64,000 nucleotides of DNA from Malaya genurostris (taxonomy: Eukaryota > Arthropoda > Insecta > Diptera > Culicidae), in contig NC_080571.1 in NCBI RefSeq assembly GCF_030247185.1, positions 166,009,547-166,073,546 on the forward strand, in the 5' to 3' direction. Both the position numbers and the translations under genes were made by a program. Numbering within the stretch: position 1 is the stretch's first letter; the number at the start of each line of letters is the position of its first letter. Below the pieces are notes generated by a model, which had not been told where the DNA came from, did no database searches, and saw nothing but the letters and a program-made list of their open reading frames with translations. This document shows, piece after piece, positions 55,006-64,000 of this stretch.

Positions 55006-55584
55006 CTAGTCTACCCCTACCTTAGTGCTCATCGTTTTTGCCACAGGTGGGGGAATTTTTTGTTCTATATAAGTACTTTCTAATTTTCTACATAGGATGT
55101 CGAGTTCCTCGCAGAAATTGTTAATTGAGCTCTTTTGTTTTAGGTTATTAATTTTTGAAATGATTAGTTCTAGAGTGTTGCTGCCTTTACATCTATCCTC
55201 GATTATTTGTATTAATTTATCTATTGTATTGACTGTTTCAGCTATACTTTCTCTGGCTTTTCCGGACAGTCTGGTTTTCAAGAATTTAATGGCCATCGCT
55301 GTGTGCTCTGGCAGTGTTAATTCATTCAGCAGTGTTGCTGAGTCAAGAAATGATTCTGGGCTTTCTGGTGAGCCATTATACGGTTGGACTAGGGCAGTTG
55401 CCCGCCGTACGTCAAAAGGTTGTTGTGTTTGTGTTATTTTTGTCTTTTCACTAGATTCGATTTGTGTAAGTTTTAAATCTATTATCCTGTAAATTTCATC
55501 CGTCCACAGTCTAGTGTTTTTCACTAGTAAGTGGAAGGTTTTATCGTCTATGAGGTTTTGTTCCTCTGTCAAGTAGTCGTCCAA
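55006..55584 (-). CDS. Gypsy copy 4 gag, capsid region
   Basis: 192 residues starting MDDYLTEEQNLIDDKTF, with a capsid-like helical region (ESFLDSATLLNELTLPEHTA, IKFLKTRLSGKARESI, ELDILCRKLESTYIEQKI). A stop and frame change near 54,990 separates it from the C-terminal gag. Confidence 0.75.
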   Translation of the reverse strand: MDDYLTEEQNLIDDKTFHLLVKNTRLWTDEIYRIIDLKLTQIESSEKTKITQTQQPFDVRRATALVQPYNGSPESPESFLDSATLLNELTLPEHTAMAIKFLKTRLSGKARESIAETVNTIDKLIQIIEDRCKGSNTLELIISKINNLKQKSSINNFCEELDILCRKLESTYIEQKIPPPVAKTMSTKVGVD

Positions 55585-55620
55585 TTGGGCCTTTAGTAGT
55601 TTACAGTACTTGTATTTTAG

Positions 55621-57459
55621 TATTGATTGATTTCTTTACGTATATATAATATTTTTCTATTTCCGTATAATTTTGCATCTCATTGCCTTCAAGACGATTA
55701 CTACAGTCAAGAAGAACCGTTAAAACGTATACGTGTTTTTCCTGCAGCACTTGTAGTAGCTAAAGTGCTCTTTCTGCGTCATGAATACTATACAATAATA
55801 ACCGCAGACGTGTTCTTTTTGATTTTCTACTTTACGGGTTTCTTTGACCCTCTCGGTTAAAAAATTTTTTTCCAGTCTGTTCGTATCGTTGTTTATTTGT
55901 TTGAATTATGGTTATGTTTTTCTTATAAATCTAAAACATAGGGTCTAGTTCCTAAGAAGTCATAAGTATTGCATTCGCTATTTCTCTCTTTTTGCCTTTT
56001 TGAACTAAAGAAAAATATTGGACTCAGGTTAAGCATTCCGATTATTTTAGAATAAAGATTAAAGAATCTGAAATCTATCCACTTTGAGTTTTAATGAAAG
56101 AAATGCTAAGATTGCTACCGATAAAAGGTATATCGTGTGATTTGGGTTAAACCAAAGACACCATCATTTAGGGGTTAGCCAAACTGTGTGCTAGGGCACA
56201 TAACCGTTTTTATTATTTTTACGTTTCGTCTTCGACTCATCAGTGCAGAGCAGTACAAATTGAACTGCTTAGTGCTCAACTCGGCAGTTCAATTTGAACC
56301 GTTAAGCAGACGTAAAGTTTCTGCTATTTACAGAACACTTTTTATTTTGCAACGGAGTGCAATATCTTTTCTGACGAGCCGAAGGAAAACGTGTTTTCGA
56401 CTATTTCTGGCCGATGCAGGTTTGGTCATTTAGGGGTTAGCCAAATTTTGTGCTAGGGCACATAACTGTTTATATTATTTTTACGTTTCGTCTTTGACTC
56501 ATCAGTGCAGAGCAGTTCAAAGCATATTAACAACATATTAACAAGATAGCCAGCTCTCACATTTCCTGATCAAATCATTGTCATTCTTTTTTGCTAACAT
56601 GCCGCCCTCAGGCGAGTCCGCATCGAATCTAGTACATAGAAGTAAGGGAGATAAATGTCAAGTTCGTGCGCGCCAAAATAGCAGCACTGCGCACCTATAT
56701 TATTGACATGATATATTGAATGTTTTATTTTTAGGTATTCACTAATGTCGTTTTCGCTTGAGAAAACTGAAACTGACCCAAGCTAGTTTCATCAAACAAA
56801 AACTTTTAACGAAATTGTGTTGGTTTCGCACTTAGCAACGGGTGCTGGTAAAAAAATTAGGTTTGAAACTGACTCGATTTTCAGTTCAACAACGTCAAAA
56901 CTAGGTTCGAAACTGGCGAAACTAAACGAATAACGCAAAAACGACATACATAAACTAATTACGAATAATTTGTTGTATTACTAACTGAGCAAATATTTCC
57001 AAATTTGTATATTACATTCATTAAATTGACTAAGAAAAAAGTTTTCTTTCTAAAACCTACTGCTTCGTATTTTCCATATAAGACGACATTCAATTTTATA
57101 TGTTGCGGTTTTTATGTCCAAACAAAGTTACAAACAAAATCATGTAAAAAAAGGTATTAACCAAAATTGATCGAGTTTGGGCGGCGCTGTGAGCAAATGT
57201 GTTGCGGGTCGTTCTCAAAGCTAGTTTTGCCTGAAACAAGAGCGACTATGTCTTACAGCTGCTGGTCGTTTGCATTGGAGGAAAAGAATAAATGGAGACA
57301 TATTGAGTGCGCAGACTGCCATCTACGTCATTTTGGTAGTATCTTCCACAGAAATGATTTTAAAATTTGCTTTTTTTGTGTCCAAACAAAGTTACAAACG
57401 AAATCACGTAAAAAGAAAGCTCTTAACCAAAATTGATAGATATGTTATTTGGTTTAAAT
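55621..57459. repeat. No gene seen; short direct repeats
   Basis: Two direct repeats of about 95 bp starting 'catttaggggttagccaaa' lie at 56,164 and 56,427. A block of about 55 bp starting 'gtccaaacaaagttacaaac' occurs at 57,116 and 57,380. The region between holds 'acgtttcgtcttcgactcat', typical of a dispersed repeat. No coding or RNA signal. Confidence 0.6.
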
Positions 57460-57477
57460 TGCCGCATAATGACTACT

Positions 57478-57843
57478 ATATCGATTTTGATTGGTTCTTT
57501 TCGGTAAGCATTAACTGAGAGAGACGAAACATGTGAAATAAAAAGACGGATAGGTATTCTAGATTGAATCAGTTATAAATTTAGAACGGAGAAGCTAGCT
57601 TACGCAGGCTCATATAAGCATAATCAGAAGAAAGAGATTAATTTTATTTTACCTCATTTTACTTGAGGGGGTCGAACACTAAATTCGAGTCCCCAAGTAT
57701 GGTCATGTAACAAGTGTAGTTCTTCACCACACTATGCTAGTGACACCGGCAAAATAGAATTCAAATCTTCCCGCCCAGATCCGATTCACATCTTTCGTCT
57801 CTCAGTTAATGCTTGCCGAAAAGATTAAATCAAAATCGATACA
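57478..57843. repeat. Inverted-repeat unit, about 366 bp
   Basis: Arms of about 57 bp (57,478-57,534 and 57,788-57,843; 'cagttaatgcttgccgaaaa' in the right arm) are reverse complements with a few differences. No ORF lies between them. It may be a foldback element or MITE; the right arm runs into LINE 3' sequence. Confidence 0.55.
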
Positions 57844-57849
57844 GTATTA

Positions 57850-58429
57850 TTCAATAGTATAATATATTTTTAAGCACACTGCTTAAGCTCTAAGATGCCA
57901 AGGGTATTTTCTATTCTTTATAAACGACTAACTTAAAACTAGAATAGTATCATTAGATTATGTTGTCTCGAATTTTCGAAGATCCAGCTTTCAGCTGGCG
58001 TTCGGCAGTGGTCGGTGAATTGAATATTGCATGACTTCCAGATGGCGCTATCTATGGCCGCTTCCTTTCGGTTCGTGTGGGTCCGCGGGAAACACCCCCA
58101 GGCTACGAAGGCCCGGTGGGTGGCCCGCATGCTGGTCATCGACTGGAGCGTAGGGCCGTAGGCGGTGATGGTGATGTTACGAAGAGAATAAGAAAAAAAG
58201 TAAAAATTGTGGGTATGGAAACAAAATGTCTGAAAACTACAGAGATCTAATTAGTTGCCATCGAGATGGTGAAGAGACGGGGAAAGGGGGAACGAAAAGT
58301 TAGTGACAAAAAAAGATCTTGTTAGTTCCAATGAAGATGGTGAACAGGGACGGTGATCGAGAGAATCGGGCGGATGTTAGTGTCGAACCTGTAGGTGGAG
58401 ATTATACTTTCTGAGCGAGGTATAACAGA
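57850..58429 (-). repeat. LINE 3' untranslated region
   Basis: Follows the stop of the minus-strand LINE. It includes a GC-richer block near 58,040-58,160 and ends in an AT-rich stretch near 57,850. The end is not defined by a TSD. Confidence 0.5.
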
Positions 58430-60240
58430 TTACACTTGGATATTAATGTTTTTGAGGTACTTGTATATAAGAAGCATATAAGAGATATCCCGACTAGCCA
58501 ACACATCTCGGACAGGAACTTCAGGTTGTCTACCTCGGGCCCTTAGGGAGTCCTTTAATAAAGACCTGACGTCACGATATTCCGTACACGTCCATACGAC
58601 ATGCTCGATGTCCTGATAACCGTCGCCACAAGCGCAGAGACCGCTCTCCACGATTCCAATACGCTGGAGATGAGCGTTGAATGTGTAATGGTTTGACATG
58701 AGCCGAGACATCACACGAATGAAATCACGACTCACGTTCATCCCTCTGAACCAAGGTTTCGTCGATACCCTAGGGATAATGGAATGCAGCCATCGTCCCA
58801 GTTCGCCATTGCTCCATGAAGTTTGCCAACTTTCGATAGTTTTCTGACGAGAGATACTGAAAAATTCATTGAAGCAGATTGGTCTTTCATAAATATCACT
58901 TTCTAATGCGCCCACCTTAGCCAATGAGTCTGCCTTTTCACTTCCCGGAATGGAACAATGCGAAGGGAGGGGGCGGCCCGTTTGGCATAAGGTCAATTTC
59001 ATTAGATTAAAATATTGCAAATCCAATTATTATTATGCCAAATGGCATTATGCCAAATGACCATTATGCCAAATGACCATTATGCCAAACGGCGTTATGC
59101 CAAACGGTATTATGCCAAACGACTTTATGCCAAACGTGGTAGCCCCCGAAGGGACCCAGACTAATGATATTAAATAAGACCGTTCAGATAAAGTTCGCAA
59201 GTGTTCCCGTATTTTCCCCAGGAAATATGGGGGATACTTTCCTGGCTTCACTGCGCGGAGAGCTTCTATTGAACTTAGACTGTCCGTGACAATGAAGTAA
59301 TGGTCTTTGGGCAAGGTTTCAATGATCTCAAGGGTGTACTGAATAGCAACTAATTCTGCGACGTAGAGTGAAGCCGGATCACTGAGTTTGTACGAAGCGG
59401 TGATGTTCTGATTGAAGATTCCGAAGCCTGTGGACCTGTTGATGTTTGATCCGTCAGTGTAAAACATAATTTCACAGTTGACTGTTCTGAATTTATTATA
59501 AAAAATAGTTGGGGCCACTTAAGGGCGTACGTGATCCGGGATTCCACGAATTTCTTCTTTCATGGATGTGTCGAAAAACACAGTAGAATCAGAAGTATCC
59601 AAGAAATGTGCACGGTTGGAAACAAACGAAGAAGGATTAATATTGTGAGCCATGTAGTCAAAATACAAGGACATAAAACGGGTCTGAGAATTGAGCTCGA
59701 CAAGCCTTTCGAGGTTTTCAATCACCATTGGAATCAAGATATCGCATCGGATTAGCAATCGATATGCGAGATCCCAGAATCGATATTTCCACGGTAAGAC
59801 CCCCGAGAGCACTTCGAGACTCATCGTATGAGTCGACTGCATGCAACCTAAGGCAATACGCAAACAACGATACTGAATTCCTTCCAGTTTAATGAAATGG
59901 GTGTTCGCGGCGGATCGGAAGCAGAAACATCCATATTCCATTACGGACAATATCGTTGTTTGGTACAGCCTGATCAGATCTCCTGGGTGGGCACCCCACC
60001 AAGTTCCGGTTGTTGTGCGAAGAAAATTAATTTTCTGCTGATATTTTTGTTTCAGATACCTAATATGATATCCCCAGGTGCCTTTGGAGTCGAAGCAGAC
60101 TCCGAGATATTTGAATGTGAAGACCTGAGCTATAGTTTCACCCCTTAGTTGAAGCTGTAGTTGTGCTGGTTATCGCTTCCTTGAAAATACAACCAGCTCA
60201 GTTTTCTCCGTAGAGAACTCAATACCAAGTTGAAGAGTTC
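58430..60240 (-). pseudogene. LINE ORF2 RT end and RNase H, relative of the 3-1,271 copy
   Basis: Sense order: GIEFSTEKTELVVFS and YLGVCFDSKGTWGYHIRYLK (RT end, broken frame), 59,519-59,950 (MEYGCFCFRSAANTHFIKLE, ALGCMQSTHTMSLEVL), then RNase H at 59,048-59,518 (FYTDGSNINRSTGFGIF; ELVAIQYTLEIIETLP; DSLSSIEALRAV; LVWVPS). After a MITE it continues at 58,430-59,026 (SEKADSLAKVGALE; CACGDGYQDIEHVVWTC). It matches the first LINE closely in protein but differs in its 3' UTR. Confidence 0.88.
58969..59146. mobile_element. 178-bp MITE with 8-bp TSD and minisatellite core
   Basis: It splits RNase H between WVPS and the HCS...EKAD region. An 8-bp TSD, CGAAGGGA, flanks it (58,961-58,968; 59,147-59,154). 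The ends GGGGGCGGCCCGTTTGGCAT and the reverse complement of 'atgccaaacgtggtagcccc' form imperfect TIRs. The core holds about seven 15-16-bp repeats of 'attatgccaaayg'. The 8-bp duplication fits hAT-type mobilisation. Confidence 0.85.
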
Positions 60241-60249
60241 AATGGATGT

Positions 60250-60870
60250 CCAGAGCATACAATTCAAACCATCTTCGATAAAAAATCAAGACTGTTGAAA
60301 AAACTTACAACTTTGACCCCCCCTTCTAAAAATTTTAAAAGAATATCGGTGGACTTCAATCGAAACATTTCACACCCACTAAAATCAAAACTAAGAAAAT
60401 TTGGTTTAGATTTAGTGTTCAGCAGTATGAACTACCAATTGAAAACTCTTCTAGATTCTACAAAAGATCCTACAGAGAATTTGGAAAAGTCTGGGGTATA
60501 CAAAATCTCGTGTCCTCATTGCGATAAAATATATATCGGACAAACAAAGAGAACACTAGACATTCGTTTCAAGGAACTTATCTCAGAAATAGCGAAAGCA
60601 TCCAAAGAGTTGGAAAAGGAACTACCACTTCACTTCAAGTCAAAAGTAGCAGAACATGCCTTTTTTTGAAGATCATGATCACACACTATCAATGACATAA
60701 AAATCTTAAGACAAATTTCCAATCAATGTAAAATAGATTCAGCAGAAGAAGTTTAGAAATATTCAAAAACAACTCCATCTCTTTATTAAACCGAGACCAA
60801 GGGAATAGATCTTCTTGGCTCTTCCAGTTACTACCCATATCCAAGATAAAAACAAACATAGAAAACACTT
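60250..60870 (+). pseudogene. Penelope-like element: RT end and GIY-YIG endonuclease
   Basis: The frame 60,295-60,669 reads a segment before the nuclease (NFKRISVDFNRN, LKSKLRKFGLDLVFSSMNYQ) and then a GIY-YIG domain: GVYKISCPHCDKIYIGQTKR and TLDIRFKEL. GVY-x10-YIG spacing, a CxxC and the conserved Arg are present. Penelope retroelements carry this nuclease after RT. Homology continues past the stop (VAEHAFFEDHDHTLS), so a frameshift near 60,665 or a premature stop is likely. The RT core is missing. Confidence 0.82.
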
Positions 60871-61639
60871 AACTGTCTACGATTACGCCGATCTATCAAC
60901 CAAGCACGCAACCATTCTACGAAGAATCTTGTCAATTTGTCGGAGTACGGCGATCGGCTTTATCTCATAGCTTCGGATTGATGAGGGAGAAGATCAACAG
61001 CCATCTCTTATCAACCATATCATCTTCGGATTGAACGACAGTTACCAAGCAAACGTGATCAGAGACAGTCGAGTAAGGGCAATGCCCTGTGCATGAAGTT
61101 TAATTGTTAGATTAGGATAAAATATAGTTAAGTAATAAAATTCAAGTGGTGTTAATTTAGATTAGAATAAAATGTGTGTTTAATGTGAACTGTTAGTTCG
61201 TGTTTGATTATCGAATACCGCATGGAAGCGCATTCTCCACGGATGCCATCGCAAGGAGCCCATTATTACCATCACTGCATCACCGAGGAAGCGAAAGAGC
61301 ATTTGGCGGTCATCAAAGGCACGCTACTGTGAGAATACATCTCCAACGAAACGTACATTGCTGGTCCTTCGAGCCGGATTCTTTTCGGAAAACCTACGGA
61401 TTGAAATCTTGGAAACTGAGTGGCGTATCTCGAGCACCGCCATTGCAACCACACTGAAATTAGGAATCAGAACAAATTGGCTCAAATGGCACGTTCCCCT
61501 TGATATTTGGAGATTTGTGCCTTGCCATCAATTTGTTTTTAGCATCATTTTCCCGATATATAAGAGGGAAGGATTGAAAGGAAATGGTAAGGGTTGGACT
61601 AGGAGGATGGGAAAAATTGACGACACAAAAACACATAAA
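60871..61639. other. Probable Penelope 3' sequence, then unassigned
   Basis: No supported gene. 'ttagattagaataaaatgtg' and similar AT-rich text resemble a 3' UTR. Short frames at 61,200-61,675 show no domain. Confidence 0.35.
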
Positions 61640-61895
61640 TGCAGAAGTAAATTCTGCACCCCTAAGGGATGCTGAACAATCTGCTGAGGATCACATTTAG
61701 TGGAAGCAGAAGGAAATTCTGAACCTCTACGAGGTCCCGAACAGTCTTCTGTTAATAAAACCTCCAACCCCCGAGAGGATTTAGAGATCTTACAAAAGCG
61801 ACACCATTCTCGGAAGAATGCAGAACGACTCGCAGTATGTACGAGCAGAAGTGAATTCGGTACCCCCCAAAGGATGCCAAACAATCTGCTAAACC
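61640..61895. repeat. Three imperfect copies of a ~47-bp motif
   Basis: 'gcagaagtaaattctgcacc', 'gcagaaggaaattctgaacc' and 'gcagaagtgaattcggtacc' start at about 61,640, 61,707 and 61,846. Each is followed by a related '(g)gatgc..aacaatctgct'-like tail. Confidence 0.5.
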
Positions 61896-61956
61896 CTATT
61901 TAAGGTGAATACAGAGGGGATTCATTCACTCCAGGAAGAACGATGAACCCTTATGA

Positions 61957-62908
61957 CTATAGCTCCTTACCACATTGGGTGAGAAACGAGAGAATATCCT
62001 TCAATTTTAGCTCCACATACACAGACTCAACCATGTATGGAGAACCAAAAACCCGGATACGTAGCTGCGTCAATGCGGGACAGTTACATATCAGATGATA
62101 TGAAGTACCATAATCGCATTCACACAAATCACACGAATAATACTCAGCACGTTGAATAGTAGCCATGTGATAATTGAGTTTGCAATGTCCAGTCAGAGCT
62201 CTGACCAGAATACTGCAATGATACTTGGAGAAATGCAGTAGACACTTTGACATTTTCAGATTTAAATCTGGTAGAAATGCTTTTGTCTGAGCGCAAGTTT
62301 GCAAGCTGCGCCAGTAGCTGGCATGTTTGGATGCAGCCCAAGAACGAATCTGGTTCAGGACCAACGAAATCATTCGTTGCACCAGCTCTAGCCAACTCAT
62401 CAGCCCATTCATTTCCAGTAATACCAGAATGGCCGGGTACCCATAAGAAGTAAACAGCATTTGAAATGCTGAGGTCTTCAATTTGAGTTCGACATGCGAT
62501 CACTAGATTCGACCGTGAGTCATTCGAACTGAGTGCTTTTAGGGCTGCCTGACTGTCGGAACAAAAATAAATACGTTTACCACAGATCCTCTGCTGAAGT
62601 GCCGATTGTACTCCACACAGAATTGCGTAGATTTCTGCTTGGAACACAGTACAGTATCTACCAAGTGAATGAGACTGCTCCAGCCTCATTTCACGACAGT
62701 AGACACCAGCACCAGCACGACCATTTAACAGAGAACCGTCCGTATAACAAACTATATGTTCATCAAGTTGTTGTTCCAGACAACCAGACAACCATTCCTG
62801 ACGAAGAGGATAGCTCACATTGAATGTTTTGAAAGGAAAACTGCACGTGAGAGTTAGGTCACTAGGAGCGAGTAAATACTCATCCCACGTAACCATTTGA
62901 GACCACAA
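61957..62908 (-). pseudogene. LOA/I-type LINE RNase H and C-terminal tail
   Basis: 62,144-62,908 reads RNase H: CYTDGSLLNGRAGAGVY, FQAEIYAILCGVQSAL, FCSDSQAALKAL and FLWVPGHSGITGNEWADELA. It then shifts near 62,330 to the frame 61,957-62,481 (ASKHASYWRSLQTCAQTK; ALTGHCKLNYHM; CDLCECDYGTSYHLICNCPA), the Cys/His tail. RNase H residues are present. It is a different family from the LINE at 58.4-60.2 kb. Confidence 0.88.
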
Positions 62909-63735
62909 GCGAGTGTGGCTGGTAATCTAATGGGTTACTGTTCCAAAGCCCTGTAACCCTAAGACGGTATGCACAAGATAATGCTTCTTGTTTTAGGAAC
63001 ACATGTAGTGGTTTAATACACAGTAGCGCCTCTAGATCAGCATTAGGAGTTGTCGTGAATGCTCCTGTCATCGCCATTAGGACCATCCTTTGGAGATGAT
63101 TCAGCTTTGACTGAACTGTCGCGACTTCTCCTTTCTGCCACCATACAAGACATCCATATGCTAAAATTGGTCTAACAATAGTTGTGTAGATCCAATCAAT
63201 GTATCTGGGTTTGAGTCCCCATGATTTTCCAAAAGCTCATCTGCATTGGCCGAAAGCCATGCAAGCTCTTTCAATCCTGAAGTCAATGTGCGCAGACCAA
63301 TTCAGTTTTGAGTCGAGAATAACCCCGACGTATTTAACTTGATCGACCACAGTAACCTCTGAACCAAAGAACTGCAACGGACGAGCTCCTGTAATTATCC
63401 TACGATGAGTGAAAAGCACCATTGATGTTTTGCCCGGATTTACAGATAATCCAACCTGACAACACCATTGTTCAACAGATCGCAGGGCTTGCTGCATTAA
63501 ATCAAAAAGAGTGCTAATGCTTATACCGGTCACATCAATATATGATAATCGTCGGCAAACCCATAAGTCGGAAATCCAAGGTTATTAAGTTTCCTTAACA
63601 AACCATCAGCGACTAGGTTCCATAAAAGTGGGGATAGTACACCACCTTGAGGACACCCACAGACACTCAGATTTCTAATCTCTGCTTGCCGAAGCGATGA
63701 ACAAAGAAGTCGATTGCTAAGCATTGCGTGTATCC
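62880..63735 (-). pseudogene. LOA/I-type LINE reverse transcriptase, 5' truncated
   Basis: 63,530-63,724 reads WIHAMLSNRLLCSSLR-type sequence, CPQGGVLSPLLWNLVADGLL and the catalytic YGFADDYHI. A one-base shift leads to 63,237-63,533 (TGISISTLFDLMQQALRSVE, LSVNPGKTSMVLFTHRR, VKYVGVILDSKLNWSAHIDF), then the link region 62,880-63,086 (RMVLMAMTGAFTTTPNADLE). CPQGGVLSPLLW is typical of LOA/I-group RTs. The fingers and endonuclease are missing; a different repeat begins at 63,737. Confidence 0.87.
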
Positions 63736-63736
63736 A

Positions 63737-63925
63737 GTAAGGGAAAAACCCAAGATAATCCGTTCACGACTGCAATGTTTAACCTCCTGCAGCCATTCAG
63801 CCATCGGCACGGAAATACACCTTGACTTAGGTGTTCCTATTTTTGTGGCCTTTTACGACATGGAACAGGAAACCAGTGGATCAATTCTTGGTAAAAAATA
63901 ATTCCGCCGGATGCCACACGGCTGA
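63737..63925. repeat. Dispersed repeat, copy 2
   Basis: Matches 10,190-10,355 from 'cagtaagggaaaaa' to 'attccgccggatgccaca', with an extra block 'ttttacgacatggaacagga' plus about 15 bp at 63,850-63,885. The sequence beyond, to the window end, is unassigned. Confidence 0.6.
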
Positions 63926-64000
63926 CGCGGCGTCGGTTCTATTGTCTTCGGAGAACAATCAATCCCACAACTGCATGAAGAATCCATTGTGGACGGCCAT

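Larger units (their letters stand above)
50698..55620 (-). mobile_element. Gypsy copy 4 (duplicate of copy 2, extends into gag)
   Basis: Sense order: gag (55,584-54,410), protease (54,381-53,872), RT thumb only, RNase H (53,680-53,336), spacer, integrase interrupted by the ORF1-only LINE, and 3' LTR copy c. The RT fingers and palm are missing at the same junction as in all other copies. No 5' LTR is recognised above 55,620. Confidence 0.85.

Noticed and set aside
26617..55620. Endogenous virus insertion (envelope or non-retroviral viral gene)
   Set aside because: No envelope-like frame or viral polymerase was seen. All frames fit gypsy, BEL or LINE proteins.
58969..59146. A repeat-protein insertion in the LINE RNase H (residues reading FGI.PFGI)
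   Set aside because: The segment has TIRs and an 8-bp TSD, so it is a MITE that happens to be partly open.

Overview
The window looks like a gene-poor, transposon-dense stretch of a mosquito nuclear genome, most likely culicine (Aedes or Culex type). The evidence is the mix of elements: BEL/Pao and Ty3/gypsy LTR retrotransposons, Jockey, CR1, RTE and RNase-H-bearing LINEs, a Penelope-like fragment, tRNA-headed SINEs, TTAA-target MITEs, long (TA)n tracts and a tandem repeat built on 'ccggaaccggaagtcgga'. I found no convincing host gene, rRNA or functional tRNA, and no CRISPR-like structure. All family names come from motifs read in the translations, not from a database search.

Layout. 1-1.7 kb: 3' part of a LINE with RNase H. 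3.5-9.0 kb: a BEL/Pao element (gag-protease-RT-RNase H-integrase, + strand) whose 3' end is lost against an antisense LINE endonuclease (9.08-10.0 kb). 10-12.4 kb: repeats and a small Lys-rich ORF. 12.83-16.96 kb: a full-length Jockey-clade element with a 13-bp target-site duplication, lying between two copies of a tRNA-derived SINE. 17.4-20.3 kb: a diverged tandem-repeat field with a second SINE type and a (TA)n tract. 20.35-24.97 kb: a decayed CR1-type LINE interrupted by an RTE fragment, a (TA)n tract and a hAT-like fragment. 25.5-26.6 kb: an LTR/PBS fragment and a mariner-like remnant.

26.6-55.6 kb is the structural centre. Every retroelement reading frame there is on the minus strand. 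A gypsy-type element sits in a mariner fragment. A BEL element (BEL-1, 28.07-33.89 kb) sits at the gypsy LTR/internal border. A second gypsy copy, itself carrying an ORF1-only I-like LINE in its integrase, sits inside the first. A block of about 9 kb running from BEL protease to gypsy protease was then duplicated in tandem (31.9-40.85 kb and 44.97-54.46 kb). The breakpoint of that duplication, a BEL/gypsy fusion, was multiplied to four copies by two nested tandem duplications (39.5-45.27 kb). All five gypsy protease copies share one RT deletion, so this gypsy line is non-autonomous. Two different TTAA-flanked MITEs inserted later.

55.6-64 kb: short repeats and inverted repeats, a minus-strand LINE related to the one at the window start (58.4-60.24 kb, carrying a 178-bp MITE with an 8-bp TSD), a Penelope-like GIY-YIG fragment (60.25-60.87 kb), and a decayed LOA/I-type LINE (61.96-63.74 kb).

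The elements are parasites that landed in one another; they are not a cooperating gene set. No new biological system is claimed. The most rewarding items are the nested BEL/gypsy duplication history, the ORF1-only LINE with its own TSD, the TTAA elements with empty-site paralogues, and the one-strand TE nest as a candidate piRNA source locus.
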